NCBI RefSeq assembly: GCF_030403775.1
Contig: NZ_JAQMWQ010000004.1
Span: 124,001-188,000 of the forward strand
DNA length: 64,000 nt
Direction of reading: 5' to 3'
Origin: Paenibacillus sp. BSR1-1
GTDB lineage: Bacteria > Bacillota > Bacilli > Bacillales > Cytobacillaceae
In this document: positions 8,988 to 18,371 of the stretch, piece after piece
Layout: each line of letters opens with the position of its first letter
Numbering within the stretch: the first letter of the stretch is position 1
Made by a program: the position numbers and the translations under genes
The notes under the pieces: model-generated
Told to the model about the DNA's origin: nothing
The model's database searches: none
What the model saw: the letters and a program-made list of their open reading frames with translations, nothing else

Positions 8988-9848
8988 TTGCGGGAAAAGG
9001 AAAAAATTATTATTGAGGCGGGGATGAAGTTATTTGCCAGCAAAGGCTTTTCTTCAACTTCCATTCAAGAAATTGCAACAGAAAGCGGCATCTCCAAAGG
9101 GGCCTTTTATTTACATTTTAAATCAAAAGATGAATTATTACTTGCTATTTTGGAGTATATCTTTGAAACGGTTAATTCTAGTATCTCCATTTATGAACAA
9201 CAAAATTTGTCGCCTCGGGATAAATTTATCAAACAATTATCTTCGCTCTTTGGTACTTTCTTAGGGCATAAAGAGTTTATAATCATGCTTTCAAAAGAAC
9301 AAGCCATTCCACGGAATGATAAAATTAAAAACCTTATGTTTAACAAGCACTATGAGAATCATCTTCTTTTTCGTGAAGGAATTTTATCCATTTATGGAAA
9401 AGATGTTGAAGCCTATACAGTTGATCTGGCCTTGATATTGGAAGGCTTATTTAATGCCTATATGAGATTGATGTTTTTTGAGCAACACGGGATCGATTTT
9501 GATGGGCTGACCCAATATTTAATGCGGCGATTAGATAGTATTGTGAAAGAAATTACGTTTGAAAAACCATTCTTAACAGAAGATAAGCTTAAAAAGGTGC
9601 TAAAAAAATCACAGGATTTGTTTGAAAATGTTGATATCCATCAAGTCGTTCAAAAGATGAAAGAGGAATTAAGTCACATAGAGAATAAAGAAGCGTTAGA
9701 AATATCACTGGATGTCCTTGAAGAGGAAATTAAAAAAGAAAGTCCACGAATTCCAGTAATCAAAGGAATGTTATTTAACTTTAAAGAAGTTGGTGCATTT
9801 AAAGAATATACAAGATGCATTGCGTCTTATTATGGTTTTGAGGATTAA
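8988..9848 (+). CDS. TetR/AcrR family transcriptional regulator
   Basis: A 286-residue regulator with the TetR helix-turn-helix in the first 55 residues (TSIQEIATESGISKGAFYLHF). Its ligand-binding part is longer than the usual 190-residue family form, ending in a charged helical tail of about 90 residues. The TTG start is supported by GGAGG 7 nt upstream. It lies just before and in line with a DHA2 drug exporter that carries similar operator sites, so it most likely represses that pump and itself until a toxic ligand binds. Ligand unknown. Confidence 0.88.
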   Translation: MREKEKIIIEAGMKLFASKGFSSTSIQEIATESGISKGAFYLHFKSKDELLLAILEYIFETVNSSISIYEQQNLSPRDKFIKQLSSLFGTFLGHKEFIIMLSKEQAIPRNDKIKNLMFNKHYENHLLFREGILSIYGKDVEAYTVDLALILEGLFNAYMRLMFFEQHGIDFDGLTQYLMRRLDSIVKEITFEKPFLTEDKLKKVLKKSQDLFENVDIHQVVQKMKEELSHIENKEALEISLDVLEEEIKKESPRIPVIKGMLFNFKEVGAFKEYTRCIASYYGFED

Positions 9849-9872
9849 TCAAATCCATACTTTTGATTTATA

Positions 9873-9915
9873 TTGACTGACTGGACATTCGGGGTGTATA
9901 ATGACTCAGCGGTCA
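9873..9915 (+). promoter_or_regulatory. Promoter and two operator-like sites of the DHA2 pump
   Basis: TTGACT (9873-9878) and TATAAT (9897-9902) are separated by 18 nt. TGACTGGACATTCG (9878-9891) matches the site upstream of tetR at 11 of 14 positions and fills the spacer. TGAC-N6-GTCA (9902-9915) overlaps the end of the -10 box and the expected start site. Binding of a repressor here would block initiation. Confidence 0.75.
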
Positions 9916-9959
9916 ATAATTACTAAATCAAATAAACACTATGGATAGGAGAAATAAAT

Positions 9960-11564
9960 ATGGGAATCCAAGAAAAGGGGATTAATACCCGATTAGTCAT
10001 AACCGGATTAATAATTGGTATGTTCTTTAGTGCCCTCGAGCAAACAATTGTCGGTACTGCCATGCCAACAATCATTGCTGAGTTAAATGGCTTCAAAATT
10101 TTTGCATGGGTAACAACTGCCTACATGATTACATCGACAACGATCGTACCAATTGTCGGAAAGCTATCAGACCTTTATGGCAGACGGTCACTTTATTTAC
10201 TCGGAACCATCATTTTTATTATTGGTTCGGGTCTATGTGCAACAGCGACTAACATGGAACAATTAGTCCTCTATCGTGGACTTCAGGGAATTGGCGGAGG
10301 AATGATTATGCCGCTTTCACAAACAATTATCGGTGATATCTTTACGGCTGAACAACGAGCAAAATGGCAAGGTATCTTTGGCGGTCTGTTTGGATTAAGC
10401 TCAGTTATTGGTCCGTTCCTAGGCGGACTGATTGTCGATCATATTAGCTGGCATTGGATTTTCCTTATCAACGTGCCATTCGGCTTATTATCTGCGCTAT
10501 TAATTTTTGCCGGATTGAAAAATGAAAATGCTGCAGCGAAAAAAGAAAAAGTAAACATTGATTATTTAGGAATTATCACCTTGATTCCAGCAATTGTCTT
10601 GTTATTACTTGGATTAACCTTTGGCGGCGATAAATTTGCCTGGACATCTGCAAAATCCTTCCTGATTTTCGGAGGAGCGATTGTCCTATTTATAATTTTT
10701 GGCTTTATTGAGAGAAAAGCAGTAGAACCTATTCTAGATTTATCCTTCTTTAAAAATCGTATTTTTGCCACAATGAATGGCTTAGGATTTTTGTTAGGAC
10801 TTGGCATGTTTGGGGCGATTATGTTCGTACCAATGTATATGCAGGGAATTCTAGGGGTTTCACCTACTCAGGCAGGTTCTACGATGACTCCGATGATGAT
10901 TGCTATGATTGCAGCAAGTATTATTGGCGGTCAATTATTGCTTAGATTTAGCTTCCGGTCGGTATTAACAGCGGGAATGGTGCTTGCCGGTCTTGGATTT
11001 TATTTAATGAGCACTATGGGATTGGATTCTAGTGAATTTACAGCGTATGCTTACATGGTCGTTCTTGGATTGGGAATGGGGTTAGTGATGCCTACGTTAA
11101 TGATTGCGATTCAAAACGAATTTCCGAAATCCCAGTTAGGAACAGTAACATCTGCGTCGACCTTTTTCCGTTCCATTGGAGGTACGATTGGAATTACGGT
11201 TTTAAACTCAGTCATGAACCATTCTCTTGAAACACAAATGGCCGATGTTACAAAAAGCACAGACAACCCTGTCGCTCATGGAGCCTTACAAACTCTTTCT
11301 GATAAAACAGATGCCTTGTTCGGTCTTTTAATCAATCCAGGATTATTAAAATTACCTGGTGATATACAAAAAATCGTCATTCACGGCATCGAAACAGCAT
11401 GGTCTGAATCCTTTACGACAGTCTTTTTAACCGGTCTCATTTTTATTGCAATCGGTGTATTGGTTGCCCTATCGGTCGGAAAAGGCCGTATTAAAAAGGA
11501 CAATGAACTTAACCAGGAAAAGGAACAACAAGAAAAATCCTTTGGACAAGAAGCAACTGAATAA
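9960..11564 (+). CDS. DHA2 family (EmrB/QacA-type) multidrug efflux MFS transporter
   Basis: A 534-residue protein with about 14 membrane helices. It has the DHA2 motifs FFSALEQTIVGTAMPTI (helix 1), GKLSDLYGRRSLYL (motif A) and YRGLQGIGGGMIMPLSQTI (motif B/C region). It is a proton-driven exporter of cationic or lipophilic drugs in the cell membrane. AGGAG precedes the ATG. The gene sits 111 nt behind a TetR regulator with shared operator sequences and ends in a strong terminator, so it is a self-contained efflux unit. Substrate cannot be read from sequence. Confidence 0.92.
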   Translation: MGIQEKGINTRLVITGLIIGMFFSALEQTIVGTAMPTIIAELNGFKIFAWVTTAYMITSTTIVPIVGKLSDLYGRRSLYLLGTIIFIIGSGLCATATNMEQLVLYRGLQGIGGGMIMPLSQTIIGDIFTAEQRAKWQGIFGGLFGLSSVIGPFLGGLIVDHISWHWIFLINVPFGLLSALLIFAGLKNENAAAKKEKVNIDYLGIITLIPAIVLLLLGLTFGGDKFAWTSAKSFLIFGGAIVLFIIFGFIERKAVEPILDLSFFKNRIFATMNGLGFLLGLGMFGAIMFVPMYMQGILGVSPTQAGSTMTPMMIAMIAASIIGGQLLLRFSFRSVLTAGMVLAGLGFYLMSTMGLDSSEFTAYAYMVVLGLGMGLVMPTLMIAIQNEFPKSQLGTVTSASTFFRSIGGTIGITVLNSVMNHSLETQMADVTKSTDNPVAHGALQTLSDKTDALFGLLINPGLLKLPGDIQKIVIHGIETAWSESFTTVFLTGLIFIAIGVLVALSVGKGRIKKDNELNQEKEQQEKSFGQEATE

Positions 11565-11587
11565 GTTCAAAATGGTAAATTACCAGT

Positions 11588-11627
11588 ACTAACCCGCAGA
11601 AAATAATCCCGCGGGTTAGTTTTTGTT
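11588..11627 (+). terminator. Intrinsic terminator of the efflux gene
   Basis: A perfect 10-bp stem (11588-11597 with 11611-11620) is followed by TTTTTGTTT, 23 nt after the stop. It reaches the stop codon of convergent pepF. Confidence 0.85.
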
Positions 11628-13414
11628 TATAGTGTTGAAAATTCTTCCACTAATTCGCTGAATTTTTTAAGAGAATTTTCGATCGGAAGTGGTGTTGTAA
11701 GGTCTACCCCTGTCTTTTTCAATAATTCAAGCGGATAATCGGAGCTGCCGCTTTTTAAGAAATCTAAATAAGAATGGAGCGTTTCCTCGTCTCCTTCAAG
11801 TATTTTTGTGGCTAAATGGATGGCAGAGGCAAAGCCCGTGGCATATTTGTAAACATAGAATGGCCGATAAAAATGCGGAATTCTAGACCAGCCATATTTT
11901 ACTTCATCATCAAAAACGATCTCTTCTCCATTATATTCCCTAAACAACGCCTCATAGGTTTGATTGAACACTTCCACATTTAATGGATGGCCGTTTTCCG
12001 CCATTTCATGCGTCTTTTTCTCAAATTCTGCAAACATGACCTGGGTAAAAAAGGTTCCTTTATATTGATCAATAAAATGATTAACCAGGTGTTTACGTAT
12101 ATTTGCATCCTTCTCAGTATTGAGCAAATAATTAATTAGTAAAACCTCATTTACGGTCGAGGCTACCTCCGCCACAAAAATACTATAGCCTGCGGTGATT
12201 TGCGGCTGGTGCTGAGAGCTTAGCTTGCTATGGACACCATGACCGCATTCATGGACTAATGTAAATAAACTGTCCAAATCATCTTGATGATTAAGGAGAA
12301 TATATGGATGAACACCGTATACGCCAAGATTATACGCTCCGGAGCGTTTACCCGGTGTTTCTCTAACGTCGATGTATCTAGCATCCTTAAATTCGTTTAA
12401 GATACTCAAGTAATCATCGCCAAGTGGTGCTAATGCTCTACACATTGTTTTGTAGGCCTCTTCATACGGGATAACCTGTTTTACACCGCTGATGAGGGGG
12501 ACACTCATATCATATTGCCGAAGTTCCTCCAAACCTAACTTTTCCTTGCGGATCTGATTATAGCGATGAAGGGATGCGATATTGTTTTTGGTTGTCTGGA
12601 TTAGATTTTCATAGACCTCTCTCGGGACTTTATCGCCGAATAATCCTTTTTCCAATGCAGAAGGATATTGGCGAATTTTCGATAAGGTCACATTATTCTT
12701 AATAGCTGCAGAAAGAGTTGCGGCAATGGAATTCTTTAATTGTACATAAGGTTGATAATATGCCTTATAAGCCTCCCTCCGCTTCTCGCGGTCCTCATCC
12801 TCGATTAATTTTGAATATAAGCCCCTTGTCAATTCAATCTTCTCACCGCTTTCAACGGTCACTTCGCCAAATTTGATATCTGCATTATTTATCATGCCAT
12901 ATGTATGGCTTGGAACTGAAAGCGCTTCACCCAATTGAGATAAGACTTCCTCCTGCTCCTTACTTAACACATGGGCTTTATAGCGGAACGATTCTAATAA
13001 ATCCTCTTCAAAGTATTTTAGCCCCTCTTCTTCTTTTATATAAGTTTTTAAGGTTTCTTCTTTTAAGCTTAATAAGAAAGGCATGAAAAAGGATGTTGAT
13101 GCACTAACCTTTACACTCAATTGTTTTGCTCGATCTAACAGGACTTGAGATTTGGTTTCCCTCGTATCCACATCAACATTTAACATCGCATAAGCATAAA
13201 TCTTATTAAAAACAAACGATAATTCTTCACTTTGCTTCAAATACTGATATAAGGATTTCCCGTCGGTTATCTTACCATCAAATCCCTTAAGTTCAGTCGA
13301 GATTTTTTCAATCAAATGTAAATCATTTTCCCACTGTTTTTCGTCAGCATATATATCTTTTAAATTCCATTGCTCATGAATGGGCACTTCTTTTCTTGTC
13401 GTGTATGTTGTCAT
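11627..13414 (-). CDS. pepF: Oligoendopeptidase F (M3B zinc metallopeptidase)
   Basis: A 595-residue cytoplasmic peptidase with the zinc motif HECGH (about residue 388, within TLVHECGHGVHSKLS), the M3B pattern GAYNLGVYGVHPYILLNHQ shortly before it, and GYSIFVAEVASTVNE after it supplying the third ligand. Length matches the family (about 600). PepF degrades oligopeptides of roughly 7-17 residues; in Bacillus, overexpression can affect peptide signalling. It is transcribed alone. The ATG has an AAGGAGC site upstream. Confidence 0.95.
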   Translation of the reverse strand: MTTYTTRKEVPIHEQWNLKDIYADEKQWENDLHLIEKISTELKGFDGKITDGKSLYQYLKQSEELSFVFNKIYAYAMLNVDVDTRETKSQVLLDRAKQLSVKVSASTSFFMPFLLSLKEETLKTYIKEEEGLKYFEEDLLESFRYKAHVLSKEQEEVLSQLGEALSVPSHTYGMINNADIKFGEVTVESGEKIELTRGLYSKLIEDEDREKRREAYKAYYQPYVQLKNSIAATLSAAIKNNVTLSKIRQYPSALEKGLFGDKVPREVYENLIQTTKNNIASLHRYNQIRKEKLGLEELRQYDMSVPLISGVKQVIPYEEAYKTMCRALAPLGDDYLSILNEFKDARYIDVRETPGKRSGAYNLGVYGVHPYILLNHQDDLDSLFTLVHECGHGVHSKLSSQHQPQITAGYSIFVAEVASTVNEVLLINYLLNTEKDANIRKHLVNHFIDQYKGTFFTQVMFAEFEKKTHEMAENGHPLNVEVFNQTYEALFREYNGEEIVFDDEVKYGWSRIPHFYRPFYVYKYATGFASAIHLATKILEGDEETLHSYLDFLKSGSSDYPLELLKKTGVDLTTPLPIENSLKKFSELVEEFSTL

Positions 13415-13547
13415 TCGTAATGCTCCTTTTTCAATTACTTTTACCTCAAATAGATTCCTTATGATAAATATATTCGAATTGATTCACCTAAATCCTTTAA
13501 CATGGAGATAAAAAATTTCCATTTTCAAAAGTAATAGCTGTTAAATA

Positions 13548-13578
13548 AAAAAGCAGGCCATTAATATGACCTGCCACA
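13548..13578 (-). terminator. Intrinsic terminator of trhO
   Basis: On the minus strand GCAGGTCA pairs with TGGCCTGC (one G-U) around a 6-nt loop and is followed by a T-rich run. It starts about 10 nt after the trhO stop codon. Confidence 0.75.
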
Positions 13579-13585
13579 TCCTTGT

Positions 13586-14545
13586 TTATATAGTTACTTC
13601 TTCACCAATAGCCTTCAATCTTTCTGATACTTCTTCTTCGGTTAGACCATGTTGTGCAATATAGCGGTTTCTAGGGTGTACCCTGCATTCGTGAGAGCAG
13701 CTGCGTAAATGTTTATGTTCACTTTCCTCTGAGCAAAGGATTTTTCGATTACATTCTGGATTTGCACAATTAACATACCGTTCACATGGCTCGCCTGTAT
13801 AGAAATCTTTACCTACGACAACATGCTCTTTGCGGTTAACGGGAACACTGATTCGCTCATCAAAAACATAAAGCTGGCCATCCCATAATTCCCCCTGTAC
13901 TTCTGGGTCTTTTCCATATGTGACGATGCCGCCTTCCAATTGTGAAACATCTTCAAAGCCTTCCTTTCGAAGCCAGCCAGAGAATTTTTCACAACGAATT
14001 CCACCAGTACAATAAGTAAGAATCTTTTTGCCTTCAAACTCTTGTTTATTTTCTCTAATCCATTCCGGTAAATCACGGAAGTTGAGAATGTCTGGTCTTA
14101 CTGCACCTCTAAAATGACCTAAATCAAACTCATAATCATTTCGTGCATCAATGACGACTGTATCTTCCCTTTGCATCGCTTCGAAAAATTCCTTCGGTTT
14201 TAAATGCTTGCCTGTAAGAACATGTGGATCCACATCATCCTCTAACCGGAGAGTAACCAGCTCTGATCTATGTCGAACACGTAATTTTTTGAAAGCATGC
14301 TCAGTAGCTTCATCTATTTTAAAAACAGTACCTGAAAAAAGCGGATGCTTATCCATCCATTTGATATAGGCATCAGTTTGTTCAATGGTGCCTGACACCG
14401 TTCCATTAATTCCTTCCGATGCAATGATGATCCGACCTAATAAACCTAAATCCTGGCACACTTGACGGTGTTCATTCACCGTTTCCTCCGGATTCTCGAT
14501 TTGTACGTATTTATAATATAATAACACTCTATATTCTTGATTCAT
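13586..14545 (-). CDS. trhO: tRNA uridine(34) 5-hydroxylase, rhodanese family
   Basis: A 319-residue UPF0176/TrhO protein. An N-terminal acylphosphatase-like domain ([27 protein letters not shown]) precedes a rhodanese domain with the catalytic loop [10 protein letters not shown] (Cys about residues 179 and 185). A Cys-rich C-terminal part ([15 protein letters not shown], then CSHECR) follows. TrhO hydroxylates U34 of certain tRNAs on the way to mo5U. I use the ATG at 14545 because AAGGTGG lies about 6 nt upstream; a GTG 9 nt earlier overlaps that site. Single-gene transcript with its own terminator. Confidence 0.92.
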   Translation of the reverse strand: MNQEYRVLLYYKYVQIENPEETVNEHRQVCQDLGLLGRIIIASEGINGTVSGTIEQTDAYIKWMDKHPLFSGTVFKIDEATEHAFKKLRVRHRSELVTLRLEDDVDPHVLTGKHLKPKEFFEAMQREDTVVIDARNDYEFDLGHFRGAVRPDILNFRDLPEWIRENKQEFEGKKILTYCTGGIRCEKFSGWLRKEGFEDVSQLEGGIVTYGKDPEVQGELWDGQLYVFDERISVPVNRKEHVVVGKDFYTGEPCERYVNCANPECNRKILCSEESEHKHLRSCSHECRVHPRNRYIAQHGLTEEEVSERLKAIGEEVTI

Positions 14546-14725
14546 ATTAACCACCTTACATTTAAAAAACTTATTAAAAATCTAACAATCAATTTTAACA
14601 AGGTTTAACTTAATTTTCAACCAACTGCCCCAAAGTGGATTGTGAAAAGAAACCTTCATATTTTCTATTTAATTGTAGACTCTATCTATAGTCAAGCGAA
14701 AATGGCTGTTTCAATGGGGGATGTT

Positions 14726-15265
14726 ATGTTATACACATTTGCATCTTATTTAAGACTGAGTATTCCCTTTTTATATCTCCTTGCTGCCTGGCGATTTGGA
14801 GATTGGAAAAATTGGATAAAATATTATCCAACTATACTTTTTTTGATATGTGTGGACTTCGGTATGTCCATTTTCACCTATAAATATCCATTATGGACCT
14901 TTCAAAAATCATTAATGGTTCCTAATCATACTATTTCGGACTATTTAATTACCTTTTTTGGATTATCTCCTCTGATCTTTATTTTTCTTTCAAAATACCC
15001 TTTTAAGTCAAGTATGATTTGGCAAATTGTGTATGGCGCATGTTGGGTCATTTTTTCCGCTGCCATGGAAAGCTTTTTTAATGCAGCCGGACTAATAACA
15101 TACCATCATGGTTGGAATTTTTTGTGGTCCATTTTAGTTTGGGTTTTCATGTTCTTTGGCATACGAGTTCATTTTAGCAAACCTTTTTGGGCTTGGCTTC
15201 TTTGCTTCGCATGTGTTTTTTTTATTAAACTATACTTTCAAATCCCAATCAGAAATATGAAGTAA
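14726..15265 (+). CDS. CBO0543-family membrane protein
   Basis: A protein of 179 residues with five or six membrane helices. The family text WRFGDWKNWIKYYPTILFL lies after helix 1, with YKYPLW in the loop after helix 2. Such proteins are common in Bacillus and Clostridium and have no known function. GGGGG at 14716-14720 stands 5 nt before the ATG at 14726 and the family usually starts at that helix; an upstream GTG (14642) would add 28 residues but has no clear binding site. Expressed alone, divergent from trhO. Confidence 0.72.
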   Translation: MLYTFASYLRLSIPFLYLLAAWRFGDWKNWIKYYPTILFLICVDFGMSIFTYKYPLWTFQKSLMVPNHTISDYLITFFGLSPLIFIFLSKYPFKSSMIWQIVYGACWVIFSAAMESFFNAAGLITYHHGWNFLWSILVWVFMFFGIRVHFSKPFWAWLLCFACVFFIKLYFQIPIRNMK

Positions 15266-15356
15266 TCCTAAACAGGTCGATATTACCAACTCATTCTTCC
15301 CATTTTTTCTGTTACAATTTTTAAGGTACGTGAAAAATAGGGAGGAATCCATATTG

Positions 15357-16529
15357 ATGAAAAAACGTAATCTCCTCCTTGGACTGGTAATTGCATTTAC
15401 CTTTATTGGGGGAATTTTTACTGGAATATTATTCACTGGAGATAAGTCCGATTCAGACCAATCTAATAAGATTAAAATAGATAAAGCACCAAAGTCTTCC
15501 ATAAAACCAATGGAAAAGGCACTGCCACAAGTCGATAAAACACAATCAAAAGTATTAATCGGGTATGTTCAGGATTACCGTGATCCAAATATAGTGGATT
15601 ACTCCAAACTAACGCATGTGATCTTTTCTTTCGCCCATCCCACAAAGGACGGTGGAATATTGCTAAATGGAGATACTCCATTAAAAAACTTACGTACCAT
15701 GGTAACAAAAGCAAAAAAACACAATACAAAAGTCATGATTGCAGTTGGCGGTTGGTTCCACATGAATGGCGGAGAATCCTACCCGTATTTTAAAGCAGCT
15801 ATCTCTAATCCTGTATCCAGAACAAAGCTAGTTAATGAGCTTACTAGTTTCGCAGACAGGGAAAATCTAGATGGAATAGATATCGATTTTGAGCATCCCC
15901 ATTCAGCAGCTGATGCTCAAAATTTAGCCGCTTTCGTCAAGGAGTTAAGCGAAAGGCTTCACCCAAAAAAGAAAGAATTGTCGATTGCCGTTTATGCAAA
16001 GATACATGCTGTCACCTTGAAGGAAACAGGGTTTGTCAATTATGAACCGTCCATGTTCCAATATGTTGACCATGTCAATATCATGGCCTATGACGGACAA
16101 TGGGATGATGGTTACCATGCTGAGAATTTATCTCCTTACCCATATGCAGAAAAGATTGTCGAGTATTGGGCAAACTATTTCGATCAGCAAAAATTATCAA
16201 AAGAAAAACTGGTATTAGGCGTTCCCTTATATGCACAGCCTGTAGATCCAAAAATTAAGCAGGTTTCCTATTCAGCCATCGTTAATCAAAACCCAGCTAA
16301 TGCTGCCAACGACACAGTAAAAATGAATGGCACCACCTATTATTACAACGGCGATGTCACGATGAAAAAGAAAACCAAACTCGCCCTTGACCATGGTTTC
16401 GGCGGGATGATGCTTTGGGAAGCAGGATTAGATGCCCAAGGCCCGAAAAGTTTAACTGGGTCAATTTATACCGCAATTAAGGATTCAAGCAAAGAACCTG
16501 TCAAATATTACACAGTGAAGAAAAATTAA
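15357..16529 (+). CDS. Glycoside hydrolase family 18 protein (chitinase / cortex-lytic type)
   Basis: An exported or membrane-anchored enzyme of 390 residues: one hydrophobic segment at residues 5-27 after MKKR, a charged linker, and a GH18 barrel. The catalytic DxxDxDxE motif is DGIDIDFEHP (acid Glu about 179), preceded by VMIAVGGWF and followed by NIMAYDGQWDDG. GH18 enzymes cleave beta-1,4 GlcNAc bonds with substrate assistance; in Bacillus, relatives act on chitin, peptidoglycan or spore cortex. No LysM or chitin-binding domain is present. GGAGG stands 11 nt before the ATG and 8 nt before a TTG directly in front (15354), so either may be the start. Confidence 0.9.
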   Translation: MKKRNLLLGLVIAFTFIGGIFTGILFTGDKSDSDQSNKIKIDKAPKSSIKPMEKALPQVDKTQSKVLIGYVQDYRDPNIVDYSKLTHVIFSFAHPTKDGGILLNGDTPLKNLRTMVTKAKKHNTKVMIAVGGWFHMNGGESYPYFKAAISNPVSRTKLVNELTSFADRENLDGIDIDFEHPHSAADAQNLAAFVKELSERLHPKKKELSIAVYAKIHAVTLKETGFVNYEPSMFQYVDHVNIMAYDGQWDDGYHAENLSPYPYAEKIVEYWANYFDQQKLSKEKLVLGVPLYAQPVDPKIKQVSYSAIVNQNPANAANDTVKMNGTTYYYNGDVTMKKKTKLALDHGFGGMMLWEAGLDAQGPKSLTGSIYTAIKDSSKEPVKYYTVKKN

Positions 16530-16566
16530 AAGGCTGCCTCCTTTAATGAGGGCAGCCTTTTTTTTG
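16529..16566 (+). terminator. Intrinsic terminator of the GH18 gene
   Basis: A perfect 10-bp stem AAAGGCTGCC / GGCAGCCTTT (16529-16538, 16551-16560) is followed by five more T. It overlaps the GH18 stop codon. A-rich DNA before the stem makes it a possible weak terminator for the convergent thioesterase too. Confidence 0.88.
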
Positions 16567-16977
16567 CTATTCCAAGACAACTGTTTGATTATATAAATGT
16601 TTCTCTAATTCCATTCGAATTTTTTCTGGAATTGGCTCTGATTTTTGCTTTTGGACATTAAAGTTTACATAAAGGGCAGTTCCTTTTGCACATACCCGTT
16701 TATTTTGGTGAATTTCCTCATATAGCTCTAAGCTCGAATTACCAATTTTCTGCACCCACGTTTTAACTTCTACATTTTCACCAAAATAAATCTGGCTGAC
16801 ATATTCAACATTCATTTTAAGAATAATCATTCTCCAATTTTTAAATGAATGGTCAGGAGTAAATAATTTAAAAAGGGGATTACGGCCTGCTTCGAACCAA
16901 ACTGGTATCGTTGTATTATTAATGTGACCCACTCCATCGGTTTCAGAAACTCTTGGCTCAATAGTAGTTATATACAT
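16567..16977 (-). CDS. Hot-dog fold acyl-CoA thioesterase
   Basis: A 136-residue 4HBT-type thioesterase with the family start RVSETDGVGHINNTTIPVWFEAGR (catalytic-type Asp and the GHxNN turn near residues 14-21), then MNVEYVSQIYFGENVEVKTW and GNSSLELYEEI. These enzymes hydrolyse acyl-CoA thioesters in the cytoplasm. Its ATG lies one base after the stop codon of the Fe-alcohol dehydrogenase, so the two are coupled and probably act in one acyl or alcohol pathway. Substrate length unknown. Confidence 0.85.
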   Translation of the reverse strand: MYITTIEPRVSETDGVGHINNTTIPVWFEAGRNPLFKLFTPDHSFKNWRMIILKMNVEYVSQIYFGENVEVKTWVQKIGNSSLELYEEIHQNKRVCAKGTALYVNFNVQKQKSEPIPEKIRMELEKHLYNQTVVLE

Positions 16978-16978
16978 G

Positions 16979-18139
16979 TTAAATCCCCGCCTTCACACCC
17001 TTAAATGCTTGCAGGTAAATTTGGAAAATATCCTCTTCTTTCAGAGTCCTCGGACTTCGGGCAAGCAGTCTTGTTTGTTTAACAGCATCCTCTGTTAACA
17101 TACCAAGTTTTGATTCTGGAATTCCATATTCCTTTAATGTTGAAGGTAAACCAACACCCTCTACTAATTTATAAAAAATCCGCAAACATTCATCAGATGT
17201 TCGTTCAGCTCCTTGTTTCGTTAAAATGTTACAAACATTATTCATCTTTTTCGAACAGCTTGGGGTTATATAATTCATGACATATGGAAGTAATACAGCA
17301 TTGGATTCTCCATGAGGTAATTTAAATTGGCTTCCTAATGGATAGGCCAGAGCATGGACTCCAGCAACCCCTGCATTGAAAAAGGCTAACCCGGCTAAAT
17401 AGCTGCCATAGCTCATCGCTGTTCTTGCATCGATATCTTCTCCGTTTTCTACGACTATTTTCAATGAATCGCTAATCAGTTCAACAGCCTTCAATGCTAA
17501 GGAATCTGTTGCCTCATTGGCATTTACTGAAAGGTACGCTTCAACGGCGTGGGTTAAAGCATCAATGCCAGTTGCAGCGGTTATTCGTGCGGGAACAGAA
17601 ATGGTTAGTTGAGGATCGACGATGGCGAGATTGGCGAGTAAAAAATCATGGGTGACTACATCCTTTGTCCCCTTGAGCGATAATACCGCAATATCGGTTA
17701 CTTCACTACCCGTTCCTGACGTTGTTGGTATCAGTATTTTGGGGATACCCTTATGTACTAAGGATTTTGTTCCAGTCAAATTTAAATAATCCACAACCGT
17801 TCCTTCATTTTGTGAAATAACAGCAGCAAGCTTCGCTAGATCTAGGGCGCTGCCCCCTCCTAATCCAATCACACAATCAAATTCTCCCTGCCTGGTATAC
17901 TCCACCAATTTTTCTGCACAATTTAAAGATGGCTCAGGTTCTACTTCTGTATATACATTAACAGCAAACTTTTCATTTAAGTGGGACAGATATTGATCAA
18001 CGAGACCAATTTTAACCAGTGTTCGATCGGTTACAATAAGAATTTTACTAACATTCCAGTTTCGGAGTTCTGGTAATAGTTTTTCAATTGAACCTAAACC
18101 AATATGTGATCGCATCGGGAACCTTAATGTAGAAATCAT
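16979..18139 (-). CDS. Iron-containing alcohol dehydrogenase
   Basis: A 386-residue group III (Fe-dependent) dehydrogenase with the NAD-binding turn GLGGGSALDLAK and PTTSGTGSEVTDIAV. Metal ligands lie in the Asp/His set: GIDALTHAVEAYL gives D and H, AGVHALAYPLGSQF the third, and KLPHGESNAVLLP the fourth. It interconverts an alcohol and an aldehyde or ketone. Upstream AGGAGGTTAAAAA precedes the ATG. It is the first gene of a two-gene unit with a thioesterase. It is related to, but clearly distinct from, the alcohol dehydrogenase at 32055-33263. Substrate unknown. Confidence 0.9.
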   Translation of the reverse strand: MISTLRFPMRSHIGLGSIEKLLPELRNWNVSKILIVTDRTLVKIGLVDQYLSHLNEKFAVNVYTEVEPEPSLNCAEKLVEYTRQGEFDCVIGLGGGSALDLAKLAAVISQNEGTVVDYLNLTGTKSLVHKGIPKILIPTTSGTGSEVTDIAVLSLKGTKDVVTHDFLLANLAIVDPQLTISVPARITAATGIDALTHAVEAYLSVNANEATDSLALKAVELISDSLKIVVENGEDIDARTAMSYGSYLAGLAFFNAGVAGVHALAYPLGSQFKLPHGESNAVLLPYVMNYITPSCSKKMNNVCNILTKQGAERTSDECLRIFYKLVEGVGLPSTLKEYGIPESKLGMLTEDAVKQTRLLARSPRTLKEEDIFQIYLQAFKGVKAGI

Positions 18140-18371
18140 TTTTTAACCTCCTTAGCAGTCTATTATTTGTATATTTCTACAACCCATTGATTATCCCTGC
18201 TTTTTAATAATAGGAAATATCATCTGTTAGTAGATGGTCAATAAGCAGTTAAATGACACCCATTTGTAATATATTCTGGAATTTGTCGAATCATTTCCCG
18301 AAGTTTTTGAAGGATTTTGTCGGATTACAAAGAAAAGAATAATGGAGTTGCAAAAAAGGAGGAAAAGAGAG

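Noticed and set aside
18140..18371. Search for a riboswitch in the 230-bp gap before the small secreted protein
   Set aside because: No conserved riboswitch text or terminator/antiterminator pair could be seen; it holds only promoter-like AT-rich DNA.
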